DNA of 56,123 nucleotides from Bacteroidota bacterium (GCA_030830805.1 JAURMH010000122.1:1-56123), one strand, 5' to 3'; shown: positions 18,268 through 27,376, counted from the stretch's first letter. Notes: generated from the letters alone by a model not told the origin. Numbers and translations: made by a program.

Positions 18268-18383
18268 GAATTTTTTAGGGATAAAAAAATTTTGAAATCA
18301 TTTATTAACGTAAAATTAACTTAAAACCATATGTTTAAAGCTAAGTAAATGGTATTCAGAATTTTATACCTAAAACTCCTTTT

Positions 18384-18761
18384 TTAAAACGGAAGCGAAT
18401 CGTCTGCTCCGTCTGCAGTTCCAATATTAAATGCAGGTGGTTCTGTTGGCATGGGAGCTACAGATGCACTAGCTCCTGCGCCCACACGCTCTAATCTCCA
18501 TGCAACCACATTGGTAATATAATCTAGTTCGCCTGTTTTACGAGTAAACTGGCGTCCTGTTAAATTAAAAGAAACTTTAATTTGATCACCAATTTGATAG
18601 GCATCTACTAAGCTGCATTTATCTTGATTCAATTGAAATTTTACATGTTGCAAATAACCATTGTCATCTATTTCCACTACAAATTCTCTTTTTTTGAAAC
18701 GCTCTGTAATTTGTTGCGGATCAAAAATTTCATGTAATTTTCCTTGTGTTTCTAAAGCCAT
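18384..18761 (-). CDS. DUF3127 domain protein
   Basis: A 125-residue protein matching the DUF3127 family of Bacteroidota, whose members resemble single-stranded nucleic-acid-binding (OB-fold) proteins. The N-terminal half has GKLHEIFDPQQITERFKKRE and FVVEIDDNGYLQHVKFQLNQ; the middle has GDQIKVSFNLTGRQFTRKTG; then ITNVVAWRLERV. The C-terminus is a disordered Ala/Pro tail ending DDSLPF, which resembles the acidic, aromatic-ended tip of SSB proteins. It follows pckA by 24 bases. Confidence 0.82.
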   Translation of the reverse strand: MALETQGKLHEIFDPQQITERFKKREFVVEIDDNGYLQHVKFQLNQDKCSLVDAYQIGDQIKVSFNLTGRQFTRKTGELDYITNVVAWRLERVGAGASASVAPMPTEPPAFNIGTADGADDSLPF

Positions 18762-18785
18762 CTTTTTTATTTTTTGATTATTTTT

Positions 18786-20396
18786 TTATGATTTTGCAAT
18801 TGGTGCTGCTGCTAATATTTCGGGAGAAACACCTTCTGCATATTGTTCGAAATTCTTAATAAATTTTTGAGCTAATTCATTTGCCTTTTGATCGTAATCT
18901 GCTGCGCTGCCCCAAGTGTTTCTTGGATTTAAAATTTCTGAAGGCACATTTGGACAAGTAGTTGGCATTTGCAATCCAAAAACTGGATGCTGCTCAAACC
19001 CAACGTCAGCAAGTGCTCCGTTCAATGCCGCAGTAATCATTGCACGTGTATAACTTAATTTCATTCTTGAGCCAGTGCCATAAGCACCTCCGGTCCAACC
19101 GGTATTCACTAACCAAACATTCACTTGGTTTTCTTTCATTTTCTTACCCAACATTTCTGCATATTTTGCAGGGTGTAATGGTAAAAATACTTTTCCAAAA
19201 CAAGCAGAGAAAGTAGTTTGTGGTTCGGTAACTCCTGCTTCTGTTCCTGCTACTTTTGCAGTATAACCAGAAATAAAATGATACATCGCTTGGCCTGCAT
19301 CTAACTCCGAAATTGGTGGCAAAACACCATATGCATCACAGGTTAAAAAGAAAATATTTTTAGGATTGCTTGCTATAGAAGGTTCTACCGCATTCGCTAT
19401 GTGGTGGATTGGATAAGCAACTCGTGTGTTTTCTGTTTTAGAAATATTTGAAAAATCTACCGTGCTGGTTTCATCGTAACAAACAATATTTTCTAGTAAA
19501 GCGCCAAATTTAATAGCCTCCCAAATTTCTGGTTCTTTTTCTTTGGTTAAGTCTACGCATTTTGCATAACAACCGCCTTCTAAATTAAATACCGTGTCGG
19601 TTGCCCATCCGTGTTCGTCGTCGCCAATTAAACCTCTGTTTGGATCGGCAGATAAAGTGGTTTTACCTGTACCAGATAATCCAAAGAAAATAGCCGTGTC
19701 GCCATCTTTGCCAATGTTTGCAGAACAATGCATTGACAACACATCTTTATCATGTGGTAATACAAAATTCAATACACCAAAAATTCCTTTTTTAATTTCA
19801 CCCGTATAACCAGTTCCACCAATTAAAATAATTTTTTTAGTGAAATTTAAAATGGCGAAGTTGTGTTGGCGAGTTCCATCAATGGCTGGATCGGCTTTAA
19901 AACCTGGGGCGTTAACGATGGTCCACTCTGGCGAAAAGTTTAATACCTCTTCTTTTGTTGGACGTAAAAATAAATTATTCGCAAAAATATTATGATATGC
20001 TTGCTCGGTAACAACACGAATATTGGTGCGAAATTTTGGATCCGCACAAGCATAAGCATCTCTTACAAAAATTTCTTTGCCTGCTAAATAGGCACAAACT
20101 CTATGGTATAATAAATCAAATTTTTGGCTATCAAATGGAATGTTTACATCTCCCCACCAAACTGCATTTTCGGTAATGCTATCTTTAACAATAAATCTAT
20201 CTTTAGGTGATCTTCCGGTAAACTCACCAGTGTCTGCGGCTAATGCGCCAGAATCAACTAACCTGCCCTCGCCTCTTACAATAGCCTCTTCCACTAGTTC
20301 TGCGGGTGACATATTCCAATATGCTGCAGCAACATTTCCTAATCCTAAAGAAGCAACACTTGCATTGCTTGCTCTCAATCCAAATTCGTTATTCAT
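18786..20396 (-). CDS. pckA: Phosphoenolpyruvate carboxykinase (ATP)
   Basis: A 536-residue ATP-dependent PEP carboxykinase, converting oxaloacetate to phosphoenolpyruvate for gluconeogenesis. Visible signatures are the substrate-binding TGRSPKDRFIV near residue 60, the kinase-1a Walker loop FFGLSGTGKTTLSADP, the following GDDEHGW metal-binding segment, and NTGWTGGAYGTGSRMKLSYT near residue 440. The length is normal. It is transcribed in the same direction as the SUI1-like gene 64 bases upstream, but the function is unrelated. Confidence 0.98.
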   Translation of the reverse strand: MNNEFGLRASNASVASLGLGNVAAAYWNMSPAELVEEAIVRGEGRLVDSGALAADTGEFTGRSPKDRFIVKDSITENAVWWGDVNIPFDSQKFDLLYHRVCAYLAGKEIFVRDAYACADPKFRTNIRVVTEQAYHNIFANNLFLRPTKEEVLNFSPEWTIVNAPGFKADPAIDGTRQHNFAILNFTKKIILIGGTGYTGEIKKGIFGVLNFVLPHDKDVLSMHCSANIGKDGDTAIFFGLSGTGKTTLSADPNRGLIGDDEHGWATDTVFNLEGGCYAKCVDLTKEKEPEIWEAIKFGALLENIVCYDETSTVDFSNISKTENTRVAYPIHHIANAVEPSIASNPKNIFFLTCDAYGVLPPISELDAGQAMYHFISGYTAKVAGTEAGVTEPQTTFSACFGKVFLPLHPAKYAEMLGKKMKENQVNVWLVNTGWTGGAYGTGSRMKLSYTRAMITAALNGALADVGFEQHPVFGLQMPTTCPNVPSEILNPRNTWGSAADYDQKANELAQKFIKNFEQYAEGVSPEILAAAPIAKS

Positions 20397-20460
20397 TTAA
20401 TGTTGTTTTTCGATATTAATAGATAAATAAATAGGTGGTGCAAATTACTAAAAACAATGT

Positions 20461-20802
20461 TTATCCGCCAATTCTTTTTACTTTATAGCCTTCCGATTGC
20501 AGTATTTGAATGATTTTTTCTCTGAAATCTCCTTGTATGATAATTTCGCCATCCTTTACCGTACCACCTACGCCACATTTCGATTTTAATTTTTTGCCCA
20601 AATCAAGTAGGTCGGAGCCTAAACCAACAAAGCCGGTTATTAAAGTAACTGCCTTGCCAGCCCTTTGCTTTTTATCTAATTGTACGCGTAAGTCTTGTTG
20701 GTTGTTTGCTGGTGTACTACTTATTTCTTTCGATTCTTGTTGAAATTCGAAATCTGGGTTGGTAGAATACATAATGCCTCCAGTGCTATTTTTTTTTGAC
20801 AT
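20461..20802 (-). CDS. SUI1/eIF1-like translation factor (YciH family)
   Basis: A 113-residue protein with a disordered N-terminal third and a SUI1-type domain at about residues 40-113: VQLDKKQRAGKAVTLITGF, LKSKCGVGGTVKDGEIIIQG, and a terminal GYKVKRIGG. The KCGVGG loop is the family signature. Bacterial members (YciH) are proposed to influence start-site fidelity. The start at 20802 is one base past the diacylglycerol kinase stop; a frame four codons longer overlaps that gene. Confidence 0.9.
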   Translation of the reverse strand: MSKKNSTGGIMYSTNPDFEFQQESKEISSTPANNQQDLRVQLDKKQRAGKAVTLITGFVGLGSDLLDLGKKLKSKCGVGGTVKDGEIIIQGDFREKIIQILQSEGYKVKRIGG

Positions 20803-20803
20803 G

Positions 20804-21676
20804 TTATGGAACAATTATATTTATGGCCTTCGCTAAAATTTGAATTTGAATATTTTCGCTTACCAATTTTGGTTCGCCATCTAAATGAATTACATTGTTG
20901 TTACGATTAATTAATATCGATTTACCTTGTAAACTAATGAAGTATTTCGATTGATCGGCTGTCTTCAAAAACATTCGCAGTGCCAACAATGGCATTAAGT
21001 ATAATGGAAATGGTTTTACAATTACTAAATCTAATAAGCCGTCTTGTAATTGAGCCCGAGGTGCTATGTGGGCTTCGTTTCCGTATTGGCTAGAATTGGC
21101 CACACTTAAAATAAAAGCTTCTTCTTTTAATGTTTTACCGTCAATAATAATTTCGTAATTTTTACTGCGGTATTTTTTTAATTCACTAAAAGTAGCTTTA
21201 ATGTAACCCAGCAAACCTCTATTTTTATCCTTTGCAAAAACATGACTAATGTGCGCATCAAATCCCATACCCGACATATTGAAAAAATAATGTTCATTCA
21301 GTTTTGCGGCATCAATTTTAGCTGTTTGAAATTGATTAATTAATTTAACGGCTTGAATGGTGTTCATTGGAATTTTTAAAGACCTTGCCAAACCATTACC
21401 AGATCCATAAGGTATAATGGCTAAGGTACATGTACTACCTATTAATGCCGATCCAATTTCGTTGATGGTACCGTCTCCTCCAACAGCAACAACTACCTCA
21501 GCGCCATTTAATATTGCTGCCTTAGTTAATTCGTAGGCGTGCTTTTCACTTTCGGTTTGAATAAGTTCATACTCAAATTTTGATGTGTTTAATTGACTTG
21601 CAATTACTTTAGAGAAACGATTTTTATTTTTCCCTCCAGCAATAGGATTAATGATGAATACTATTTTTTTCTTCAA
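20804..21676 (-). CDS. Diacylglycerol kinase / YegS-like lipid kinase
   Basis: A 290-residue DAGK catalytic-domain protein that phosphorylates diacylglycerol (or a related lipid) to phosphatidic acid at the membrane. Signatures are FIINPIAGGKNKNRF at the N-terminus, VVAVGGDGTINEIGSALIGS for nucleotide binding, and IIPYGSGNGLARSL. The start is almost certainly the TTG at 21676: it gives the usual MKKKIVFIINPIAGG N-terminus, and no ATG lies nearby. It overlaps the end of the LtaS-like gene by 29 bases, which argues for coupled expression and a joint role in diacylglycerol recycling. Confidence 0.92.
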   Translation of the reverse strand: MKKKIVFIINPIAGGKNKNRFSKVIASQLNTSKFEYELIQTESEKHAYELTKAAILNGAEVVVAVGGDGTINEIGSALIGSTCTLAIIPYGSGNGLARSLKIPMNTIQAVKLINQFQTAKIDAAKLNEHYFFNMSGMGFDAHISHVFAKDKNRGLLGYIKATFSELKKYRSKNYEIIIDGKTLKEEAFILSVANSSQYGNEAHIAPRAQLQDGLLDLVIVKPFPLYLMPLLALRMFLKTADQSKYFISLQGKSILINRNNNVIHLDGEPKLVSENIQIQILAKAINIIVP

Positions 21677-23555
21677 TTGTTTGGTACTTATTTTCTATTA
21701 ATGCGTCATTAAACTGTTGTATATATGCCGCTGTAAATTCTTTCATTTTATTTTCTTTCGCATCTGTTTTGTTGCGCAAATTATTTTTTAAATAGGGGTC
21801 TTTTTGATAATTATAAAATGCCAAAGTTTGATTTTCAGCAAACTGTATAACATGAGTTGAATCAATGGTTTGATAGATTCCATCTCTATAGTTTATGGCG
21901 TATGGATATTGTTTTTTTCGCAAAGCGCTTTCCCCAAAAGCCATAAATGGATGATCGAAATGTAGGTAATCTAATATAGTTGGCATAATATCTATTTGCT
22001 GTGTTACTTGAGTCGATTTGCCAATTAAATTTTTACTCGAAGGGTCGAATAAAATAATCGGAATTTGATAATAGGCTACCTTTGTATCATAAGCAATTGC
22101 ATCTGCATCTGGTGTGTGGTCGGGGACAATTACAAATAAGGTGTTGGTATACCAGTTTTTAGTTTTTGCATATTCAAAAAATTTCTTCAAAGCTAGATCG
22201 GTATATCTAAAACTCTTTTGCTTCGCGGTTGCCATCTCTGCAAAATCATTTTTACGAGTTTCTGGTAAATCGTATGGTGGATGTGATGACAAAGAAAATA
22301 TTCCGGCCATAAATGGTTTAGGTAAAGAGCCCAGTTCATGCGATACGTATTCAAAATAAGGCTCGTCATAAATGCCCCAATGTCCATCATAATCAGCTAT
22401 AGTAGGGTATTCGTTCATGCCAAAATATTTATCAAAGCCTGCTTTTTTAGCAAATGCATCAAAATTCATAGAACCATTAATTCCTCCATGGTAAAATGCG
22501 GTATAATACCCTTTCTCTTTTAATAAATTAGGAAGGCTGCTTAATTCGTTGTTTTGATAAATCGTATTGATATAAGATTCGTTTAACAAAGAGGGCAAAG
22601 AAGCAAAAATACTTGGCATGGCTTCGTTCGATTTTTTGCCGTTGGCAAAAGCATGTTCCAATAAATAGCTTTCTGCTATTAGACTGTCTAAAAATGGAGC
22701 ACAGGTTTTTTGATGACTCATTGTTCCTATATATTCGTTGGAGAAACTTTCTAATATAATTATAACAACATTTTTTTTATCAAAAACAAATTTACTAGTA
22801 TAATCTCTTTGGGTATTAAAAATTTTATCTGCTTGTGTTTCTGAAAAATATTTTTTTCGACTTAATGGTTTTTTATTGATACTTTGGAAAATGGTAAATG
22901 GGGTGTTTAATACCAAAGATGCGTTGTTAGGGCTTCCGTAGTAAGATGCCGCAATCATCTGTAGGGGCTTAGTTTGAAGGCCTCCGCGCATGCCAATAAT
23001 AGCAATACCAAGAAAAATTAAAGAAGCAACTGTTTTTAAAACATAGAATTTCTTTTTTTCTTTTTGAGCATTTGCTTTTATTTTATCGTATCCTTTTATT
23101 AAAAAATAAATTAAAACCCCGGTGATTAAAAAAAGGTACCAATAACTTGTAATATAAGATGGTATTAATTTTATAATATTATTTTCTCCGGAGAATAATT
23201 CGAAAGTGGTTCTCTTTTTTTGAAACTCATAAAATTTTACATCGATTAAGTTGCTTAAAATTGCAAGCGAGTTAACCACAATAAATATAATTTTTGTAGC
23301 CGAAAATGCATGTTTAGCATTTGGCTTGAAATCGGCATAAATAGCAAACAACATAAAAGGGATGTTGCTATACATAATGGCCGACAAATCAAATCGGATG
23401 CCATGCAAAAATGCTATAAGTAATTGTTCGGTTCCAGTTTGATTAAAGCTGCTATAATTAAAAACGAAGAATAACAACCTACAAGCACTATATAGCAAGG
23501 TAACTAATAGTAATTGTTTACATATCTGGCGAATGGAATGAAAACGATAGGTCAT
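21648..23555 (-). CDS. LTA synthase family sulfatase-fold phosphotransferase
   Basis: A 635-residue integral membrane enzyme. Five N-terminal helices (about residues 10-175) are followed by an extracytoplasmic alkaline phosphatase-like domain. Metal- and substrate-site features are NVVIIILESFSNEYIG, FANGKKSNEAMPSIFASLPS (Ser at the nucleophile position that is Thr in LtaS), FYHGGINGSMNFD, and VIVPDHTPDADA. The family transfers phosphoglycerol or phosphoethanolamine from phospholipids to glycans, releasing diacylglycerol. The acceptor here is unknown. The ATG at 23555 is chosen over an upstream TTG. Confidence 0.9.
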   Translation of the reverse strand: MTYRFHSIRQICKQLLLVTLLYSACRLLFFVFNYSSFNQTGTEQLLIAFLHGIRFDLSAIMYSNIPFMLFAIYADFKPNAKHAFSATKIIFIVVNSLAILSNLIDVKFYEFQKKRTTFELFSGENNIIKLIPSYITSYWYLFLITGVLIYFLIKGYDKIKANAQKEKKKFYVLKTVASLIFLGIAIIGMRGGLQTKPLQMIAASYYGSPNNASLVLNTPFTIFQSINKKPLSRKKYFSETQADKIFNTQRDYTSKFVFDKKNVVIIILESFSNEYIGTMSHQKTCAPFLDSLIAESYLLEHAFANGKKSNEAMPSIFASLPSLLNESYINTIYQNNELSSLPNLLKEKGYYTAFYHGGINGSMNFDAFAKKAGFDKYFGMNEYPTIADYDGHWGIYDEPYFEYVSHELGSLPKPFMAGIFSLSSHPPYDLPETRKNDFAEMATAKQKSFRYTDLALKKFFEYAKTKNWYTNTLFVIVPDHTPDADAIAYDTKVAYYQIPIILFDPSSKNLIGKSTQVTQQIDIMPTILDYLHFDHPFMAFGESALRKKQYPYAINYRDGIYQTIDSTHVIQFAENQTLAFYNYQKDPYLKNNLRNKTDAKENKMKEFTAAYIQQFNDALIENKYQTIEEKNSIHH

Positions 23556-23603
23556 TGAGCTATTATTAATAGGATACAATATTATCTCAATTTTTCTTGA
23601 ATA

Positions 23604-23635
23604 TTGAATGAATATTAAAATTTATTCTATTTTTG
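23604..23635 (+). promoter_or_regulatory. Bacteroidota-type promoter of metK
   Basis: A TTG at 23604-23606 and TATTTTTG at 23628-23635 are separated by 21 bases. This matches the Bacteroidota vegetative promoter (-33 TTG/TTTG, -7 TAnnTTTG), with an exact -7 box. Transcription would begin about 23640-23643, just before the first strand of the SAM-II-like structure, so the riboswitch would lie at the extreme 5' end of the mRNA. Confidence 0.6.
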
Positions 23636-23646
23636 TGCTACGAAAA

Positions 23647-23696
23647 GTGGAAAATTTGCCTTGATTGCAACCACGTAAAAAAATTGCTAAAAACAG
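23647..23696 (+). promoter_or_regulatory. SAM-II riboswitch candidate upstream of metK
   Basis: A compact 50-base element ends 55 bases before the metK ATG. GTGG (23647-23650) pairs with CCAC (23671-23674) as P1. The loop contains ATTTG and GATTGCAA, and the tail contains GCTAAAAA (23686-23693). Pseudoknot pairs can form between GCAA (23667-23670) and TTGC (23684-23687), and between TTG (23661-23663) and CAG (23694-23696). The conserved words ATTGCAA, ACGTnAAAAA and GCTAAAAA match my memory of the SAM-II (metX-type) consensus in spacing and order. SAM repressing its own synthetase gene is a consistent logic. P1 is short (4 bp), which leaves some doubt. Confidence 0.75.
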
Positions 23697-23751
23697 ATCT
23701 TTTTACCCATATCTTTCTTTTCGATATTTTTTTAAAACTTATTTATAAACT

Positions 23752-25005
23752 ATGTCTTATTTATTTACATCAGAATCGGTTTCTGAAGGGCACCCAGACA
23801 AGGTTGCAGATCAAATTTCAGATGCACTCATCGACAATTTTTTAGCTTTCGACCCTACTTCAAAAGTAGCATGCGAAACTTTAGTAACTACTGGTCAAGT
23901 GGTATTAGCTGGCGAGGTTAAATCTAAAGCCTATTTAGATGTTCAATCTATCGCAAGAGAAGTAATCAAGAAAATTGGTTATACAAAATCAGAGTACATG
24001 TTCGAAAGTAACTCTTGTGGAATTTTATCTGCTATTCATGAGCAGTCTCAAGACATTAACCAAGGTGTTGAGCGCAAGAAGAAAGAAGATCAAGGCGCTG
24101 GTGATCAAGGAATGATGTTTGGTTATGCAACTAACGAAACCAATGATTACATGCCTTTGGCTTTAGATATTGCACATAAATTATTAATTGAATTGGCTGC
24201 CATTCGCAGAGAAAACAAAGAGATTAAATATTTAAGACCAGATGCTAAATCACAAGTTACATTGGAGTACGATGATAACAACAAACCTGTTAGAATTGAT
24301 GCAATTGTAATTTCAACACAACACGATGATTTCGATGCAGATCAAAAAATGCTAGCGAAAATCAAAGCGGACTTAATCAAAGTATTAATTCCACGTGTAA
24401 TGAAAAAATATCCTAAATATAAGGCATTATTCAACAATAAAATTCAATACCATATTAACCCAACTGGTAAGTTTGTTATTGGTGGACCACACGGCGATAC
24501 CGGTTTAACTGGAAGAAAAATTATCGTAGATACTTATGGTGGTAAAGGTGCTCACGGTGGCGGTGCGTTTTCTGGTAAAGATCCTTCTAAAGTAGATAGA
24601 TCTGCTGCTTACGCAACAAGACACATTGCAAAAAATGTAGTTGCAGCAGGTCTTTGCGACGAAATTTTAGTACAAGTTTCCTACGCAATTGGCGTAGCTA
24701 AACCAATGGGTATTTATGTAAATACTTATGGTACTGCAAAAGTGGCTTTAACAGATGGCGATATTGCAAAGAAAATCGAAAAGATTTTTGACATGCGTCC
24801 ATATGCAATTGAACAACGTTTAAAATTGCGTAATCCTATGTATTCTGAAACTGCTGCATACGGACATATGGGTCGTAAAAACGAAATGGTAACTAAAACC
24901 TTTCAATCGCCCGATGGCAAAGTGAAAAAAATGAAAGTAGAATTATTCACTTGGGAGAAATTAGATTTCGTAGACAAAGTGAAAAAAGAATTCAAATTGA
25001 AATAA
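23752..25005 (+). CDS. metK: S-adenosylmethionine synthetase
   Basis: A 417-residue methionine adenosyltransferase, making SAM from methionine and ATP. Signatures are [15 protein letters not shown] at the N-terminus, the family hexapeptide in [33 protein letters not shown], and the phosphate-binding [20 protein letters not shown]. The length is slightly above the usual 385-400. It stands alone between its own riboswitch-like leader and a strong terminator, divergent from the LtaS-like gene. Confidence 0.98.
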   Translation: MSYLFTSESVSEGHPDKVADQISDALIDNFLAFDPTSKVACETLVTTGQVVLAGEVKSKAYLDVQSIAREVIKKIGYTKSEYMFESNSCGILSAIHEQSQDINQGVERKKKEDQGAGDQGMMFGYATNETNDYMPLALDIAHKLLIELAAIRRENKEIKYLRPDAKSQVTLEYDDNNKPVRIDAIVISTQHDDFDADQKMLAKIKADLIKVLIPRVMKKYPKYKALFNNKIQYHINPTGKFVIGGPHGDTGLTGRKIIVDTYGGKGAHGGGAFSGKDPSKVDRSAAYATRHIAKNVVAAGLCDEILVQVSYAIGVAKPMGIYVNTYGTAKVALTDGDIAKKIEKIFDMRPYAIEQRLKLRNPMYSETAAYGHMGRKNEMVTKTFQSPDGKVKKMKVELFTWEKLDFVDKVKKEFKLK

Positions 25006-25021
25006 TTTTCAGAAACAAAAT

Positions 25022-25051
25022 AAAAAGCCCCAATCAATTTTGGGGCTTTTT
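25022..25051 (+). terminator. Intrinsic terminator after metK
   Basis: A 12-bp stem, AAAAAGCCCCAA (25022-25033) with TTGGGGCTTTTT (25040-25051), has a six-base loop. It follows the metK stop by 16 bases and precedes the S9 peptidase gene by 32 bases. The T run on the plus strand fits termination of metK. Confidence 0.9.
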
Positions 25052-25083
25052 ATTTATATTTAAATATTAATTAAAAAACGATT

Positions 25084-27126
25084 ATGAAAAAGAAACATTT
25101 AGTGGTGTTATTTTGCTTGTACGGGAGCTTAAGCGCTTTTGCTCAAAATAAAATGGCGCCAGAAACATTATGGCAAATGGGAAGAGTTTCAGAGCCACTG
25201 AGTGCGCCAGATGGCAAGCTAGTAGTGTATTCGGTAACCCGCTTTAATATTCAAGCTAACAAAGGCAATGCAGATTTATTTGTTGTGCCTGTTGCAGGTG
25301 GAGAAGCTAAACAAATTACGAACTCTTTTTCGTCCGAAAGTAATGCCAGATGGAGACCCGATGGTAAAAAAATTGGTTACATAGGAATGGAAACTGGTAC
25401 GCCGCAATTATGGGAAATAAATCCAGATGGTAGCGACAATAAACAAATTACGAATTTCAAAAATGGCGTCACAAATTTTAATTATTCGCCAAAAGGAAAT
25501 ATGATTTATTTTACGCAAGATATTAAAATTCATGAAACGCTAGCAGATCGTTATCCAGATTTACCTAAAGCAAATGCATTGGAATATGATGGCTTAATGA
25601 TGCGTCATTGGAATCAATGGGAAGATGAGCATTTTTCTCATATCATGGTAAGTACTTATAACGATGGAAAAGTTGCACCGCCTAGAGATATCATGCCCAA
25701 CGAGCCCTATGATGCGCCCAACGGGCCTTTTGGAGGAGAAGAAGAAATTAATTGGAGCCCCGATGGAAAGTTGATTGCTTATTCATGTAAAAAAGAAGAA
25801 GGCACCGCTTACGCTACAAGTACCAACACCGATATTTATATTTTTGATTTAGCAACAGGCAAAACTGAAAATATTTCTTCTGATAATAAAGGCTATGATA
25901 CGCAACCTAGATTTTCTCCAGATGGAAAATCAATTGCTTGGTTAAGTATGGAACGTGCTGGATTCGAAGCAGACAAAAATAGAATTGTAGTGTTGGACCT
26001 AGCCACTAAAACCTTAAATGAAATCACTAAAGATTTAGATCAAAGTGCTGATGAAATGATTTGGTCGCCAGATTCAAAAACAATTTATTTTGCAAGTTGC
26101 ACCAATGCGGTTCATCAGTTATATGCTTATGCAATCAATGCTAAAACAGCAAATTTGGTTAAAATTACCAATGGCTTAACCGATATGGGCGCTATCAGCC
26201 TTGCAACAGACGCCAAAAGTACCTATCTGATTGCTACTAAAACCAGCCTATCCAGACCAGCAGAAATTGTAAAAGTAGATGTATTAAAAGGTAAAATGGA
26301 AACGCTTACCACTACAAACGATGCGCTTTATGCAGGTTTAAAATTAGGTAAAGTAGAGAAAAGATTGATTAGTACTTCTGATAATAAAGAAATGTTAACC
26401 TGGGTAATTTATCCACCCGATTTCGATCCAAAGAAAAAATATCCAACTCTTTTATATTGTCAAGGTGGGCCACAAAGCACCATTAGTCAAAGTTTTTCTT
26501 TCCGTTGGAATTTTCAGTTAATGGCTGCTAATGGTTATATTATTGTGGCACCAAATCGCAGAGGCTTGCCTTCATTTGGACAAGAATGGAACGATCAAAT
26601 TTCTGGTGATTGGGGTGGACAAGCGATGCGAGATTACTTAGCTGCTATAGATGAATTGAGTAAAGAACCATTTGTAGACACAGCCCGCAGAGGTGCAATA
26701 GGTGCTAGTTATGGCGGATATTCAGTTTACTATTTAGCAGGTCATCACAATGGTAGATTTAAAACATTTATCGCACATTGTGGGGTGTTTAATTTAGAAA
26801 GTATGTATGGTGCAACCGAAGAAGTTTTCTTTAGTAACTTCGACATGAAAGGTCCTTATTGGAAATCGCCACAACCAAAATCATACGAACAATTTTCGCC
26901 ACATAAATTTGTACAAAACTGGAATACGCCAATTTTAGTAATCCATAACGAAAAAGATTTTAGAGTTCCGCTTGGTGAAGGTTTGCAAGCATTTAATGCA
27001 GCGCAACTAAAAGGAATTAAAAGTAGATTCTTGTACTTTGCAGACGAAGGCCATTGGGTGAGCAAACCTCAAAACAGCCTTTTATGGCAACGAGAGTTTT
27101 TTAGGTGGTTAAAAGAAACTTTATAA
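25084..27126 (+). CDS. S9 family (dipeptidyl peptidase IV-like) secreted serine peptidase
   Basis: A 680-residue prolyl oligopeptidase-family enzyme. The signal peptide (MKKKHLVVLFCLYGSLSAFA) is followed by a WD40/PD40-type beta-propeller to about residue 420, with repeats such as ARWRPDGKKIGYIG and INWSPDGKLIAYSC, and then an alpha/beta hydrolase domain. The catalytic triad is readable: Ser542 in GASYGGYS, Asp625 in NEKDFRVP, and His657 in DEGHWVSKP. It is probably periplasmic, cleaving peptides from imported or secreted proteins. It is monocistronic between two terminators. Confidence 0.95.
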   Translation: MKKKHLVVLFCLYGSLSAFAQNKMAPETLWQMGRVSEPLSAPDGKLVVYSVTRFNIQANKGNADLFVVPVAGGEAKQITNSFSSESNARWRPDGKKIGYIGMETGTPQLWEINPDGSDNKQITNFKNGVTNFNYSPKGNMIYFTQDIKIHETLADRYPDLPKANALEYDGLMMRHWNQWEDEHFSHIMVSTYNDGKVAPPRDIMPNEPYDAPNGPFGGEEEINWSPDGKLIAYSCKKEEGTAYATSTNTDIYIFDLATGKTENISSDNKGYDTQPRFSPDGKSIAWLSMERAGFEADKNRIVVLDLATKTLNEITKDLDQSADEMIWSPDSKTIYFASCTNAVHQLYAYAINAKTANLVKITNGLTDMGAISLATDAKSTYLIATKTSLSRPAEIVKVDVLKGKMETLTTTNDALYAGLKLGKVEKRLISTSDNKEMLTWVIYPPDFDPKKKYPTLLYCQGGPQSTISQSFSFRWNFQLMAANGYIIVAPNRRGLPSFGQEWNDQISGDWGGQAMRDYLAAIDELSKEPFVDTARRGAIGASYGGYSVYYLAGHHNGRFKTFIAHCGVFNLESMYGATEEVFFSNFDMKGPYWKSPQPKSYEQFSPHKFVQNWNTPILVIHNEKDFRVPLGEGLQAFNAAQLKGIKSRFLYFADEGHWVSKPQNSLLWQREFFRWLKETL

Positions 27127-27149
27127 GATAATTACGCATTAGTTTAAAG

Positions 27150-27177
27150 CAGCTGGCCCAAATGGCCGGCTGTTTTT
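27150..27177 (+). terminator. Intrinsic terminator after the S9 peptidase gene
   Basis: Stem CAGCTGGCC (27150-27158) pairs with GGCCGGCTG (27164-27172) through nine pairs, including one T-G pair that is a wobble only in plus-strand RNA. The loop is CAAAT and a run of five T follows. The orientation therefore fits the peptidase gene that ends 24 bases before. Confidence 0.85.
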
Positions 27178-27295
27178 AGTTACAGCCTTTTGCAGCAAAA
27201 TAAAATACCACTAACCAAGCTATTCCTTTTATTAAAAAGAATAGGAAACCTGCAATTCCAATTCGCTTGAGCCAGTTTGAATATTTTGTTTTCAT
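27176..27295 (-). CDS. 39-residue single-helix membrane protein
   Basis: A short frame in an otherwise empty gap encodes MKTKYSNWLKRIGIAGFLFF followed by LIKGIAWLVVFYFAAKGCN. A basic N-terminus leads into one membrane helix, the look of a genuine small inner-membrane protein. It resembles short proteins I associate with Bacteroidota genomes (a GFLFFLIKGxxWL core), but I cannot name a function. It is antisense to the flanking genes, and its 3' end touches the peptidase terminator. The rest of the 27127-27422 gap holds only that terminator and a possible promoter for the NUDIX gene. Confidence 0.6.
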   Translation of the reverse strand: MKTKYSNWLKRIGIAGFLFFLIKGIAWLVVFYFAAKGCN

Positions 27296-27376
27296 AAAAA
27301 TATGCGCAAGATATTAATAGATTTTAACTCCAAAGAATATCCATCAAAATATTGAACAAAGAAATGGTATAGTTGT

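Noticed and set aside
27219-27244. Near-perfect inverted repeat CTATTCCTTTT/AAAAAGAATAG as a second terminator
   Set aside because: It lies inside the 39-residue frame, lacks a GC-rich stem, and the peptidase already has a better terminator at 27150-27177.
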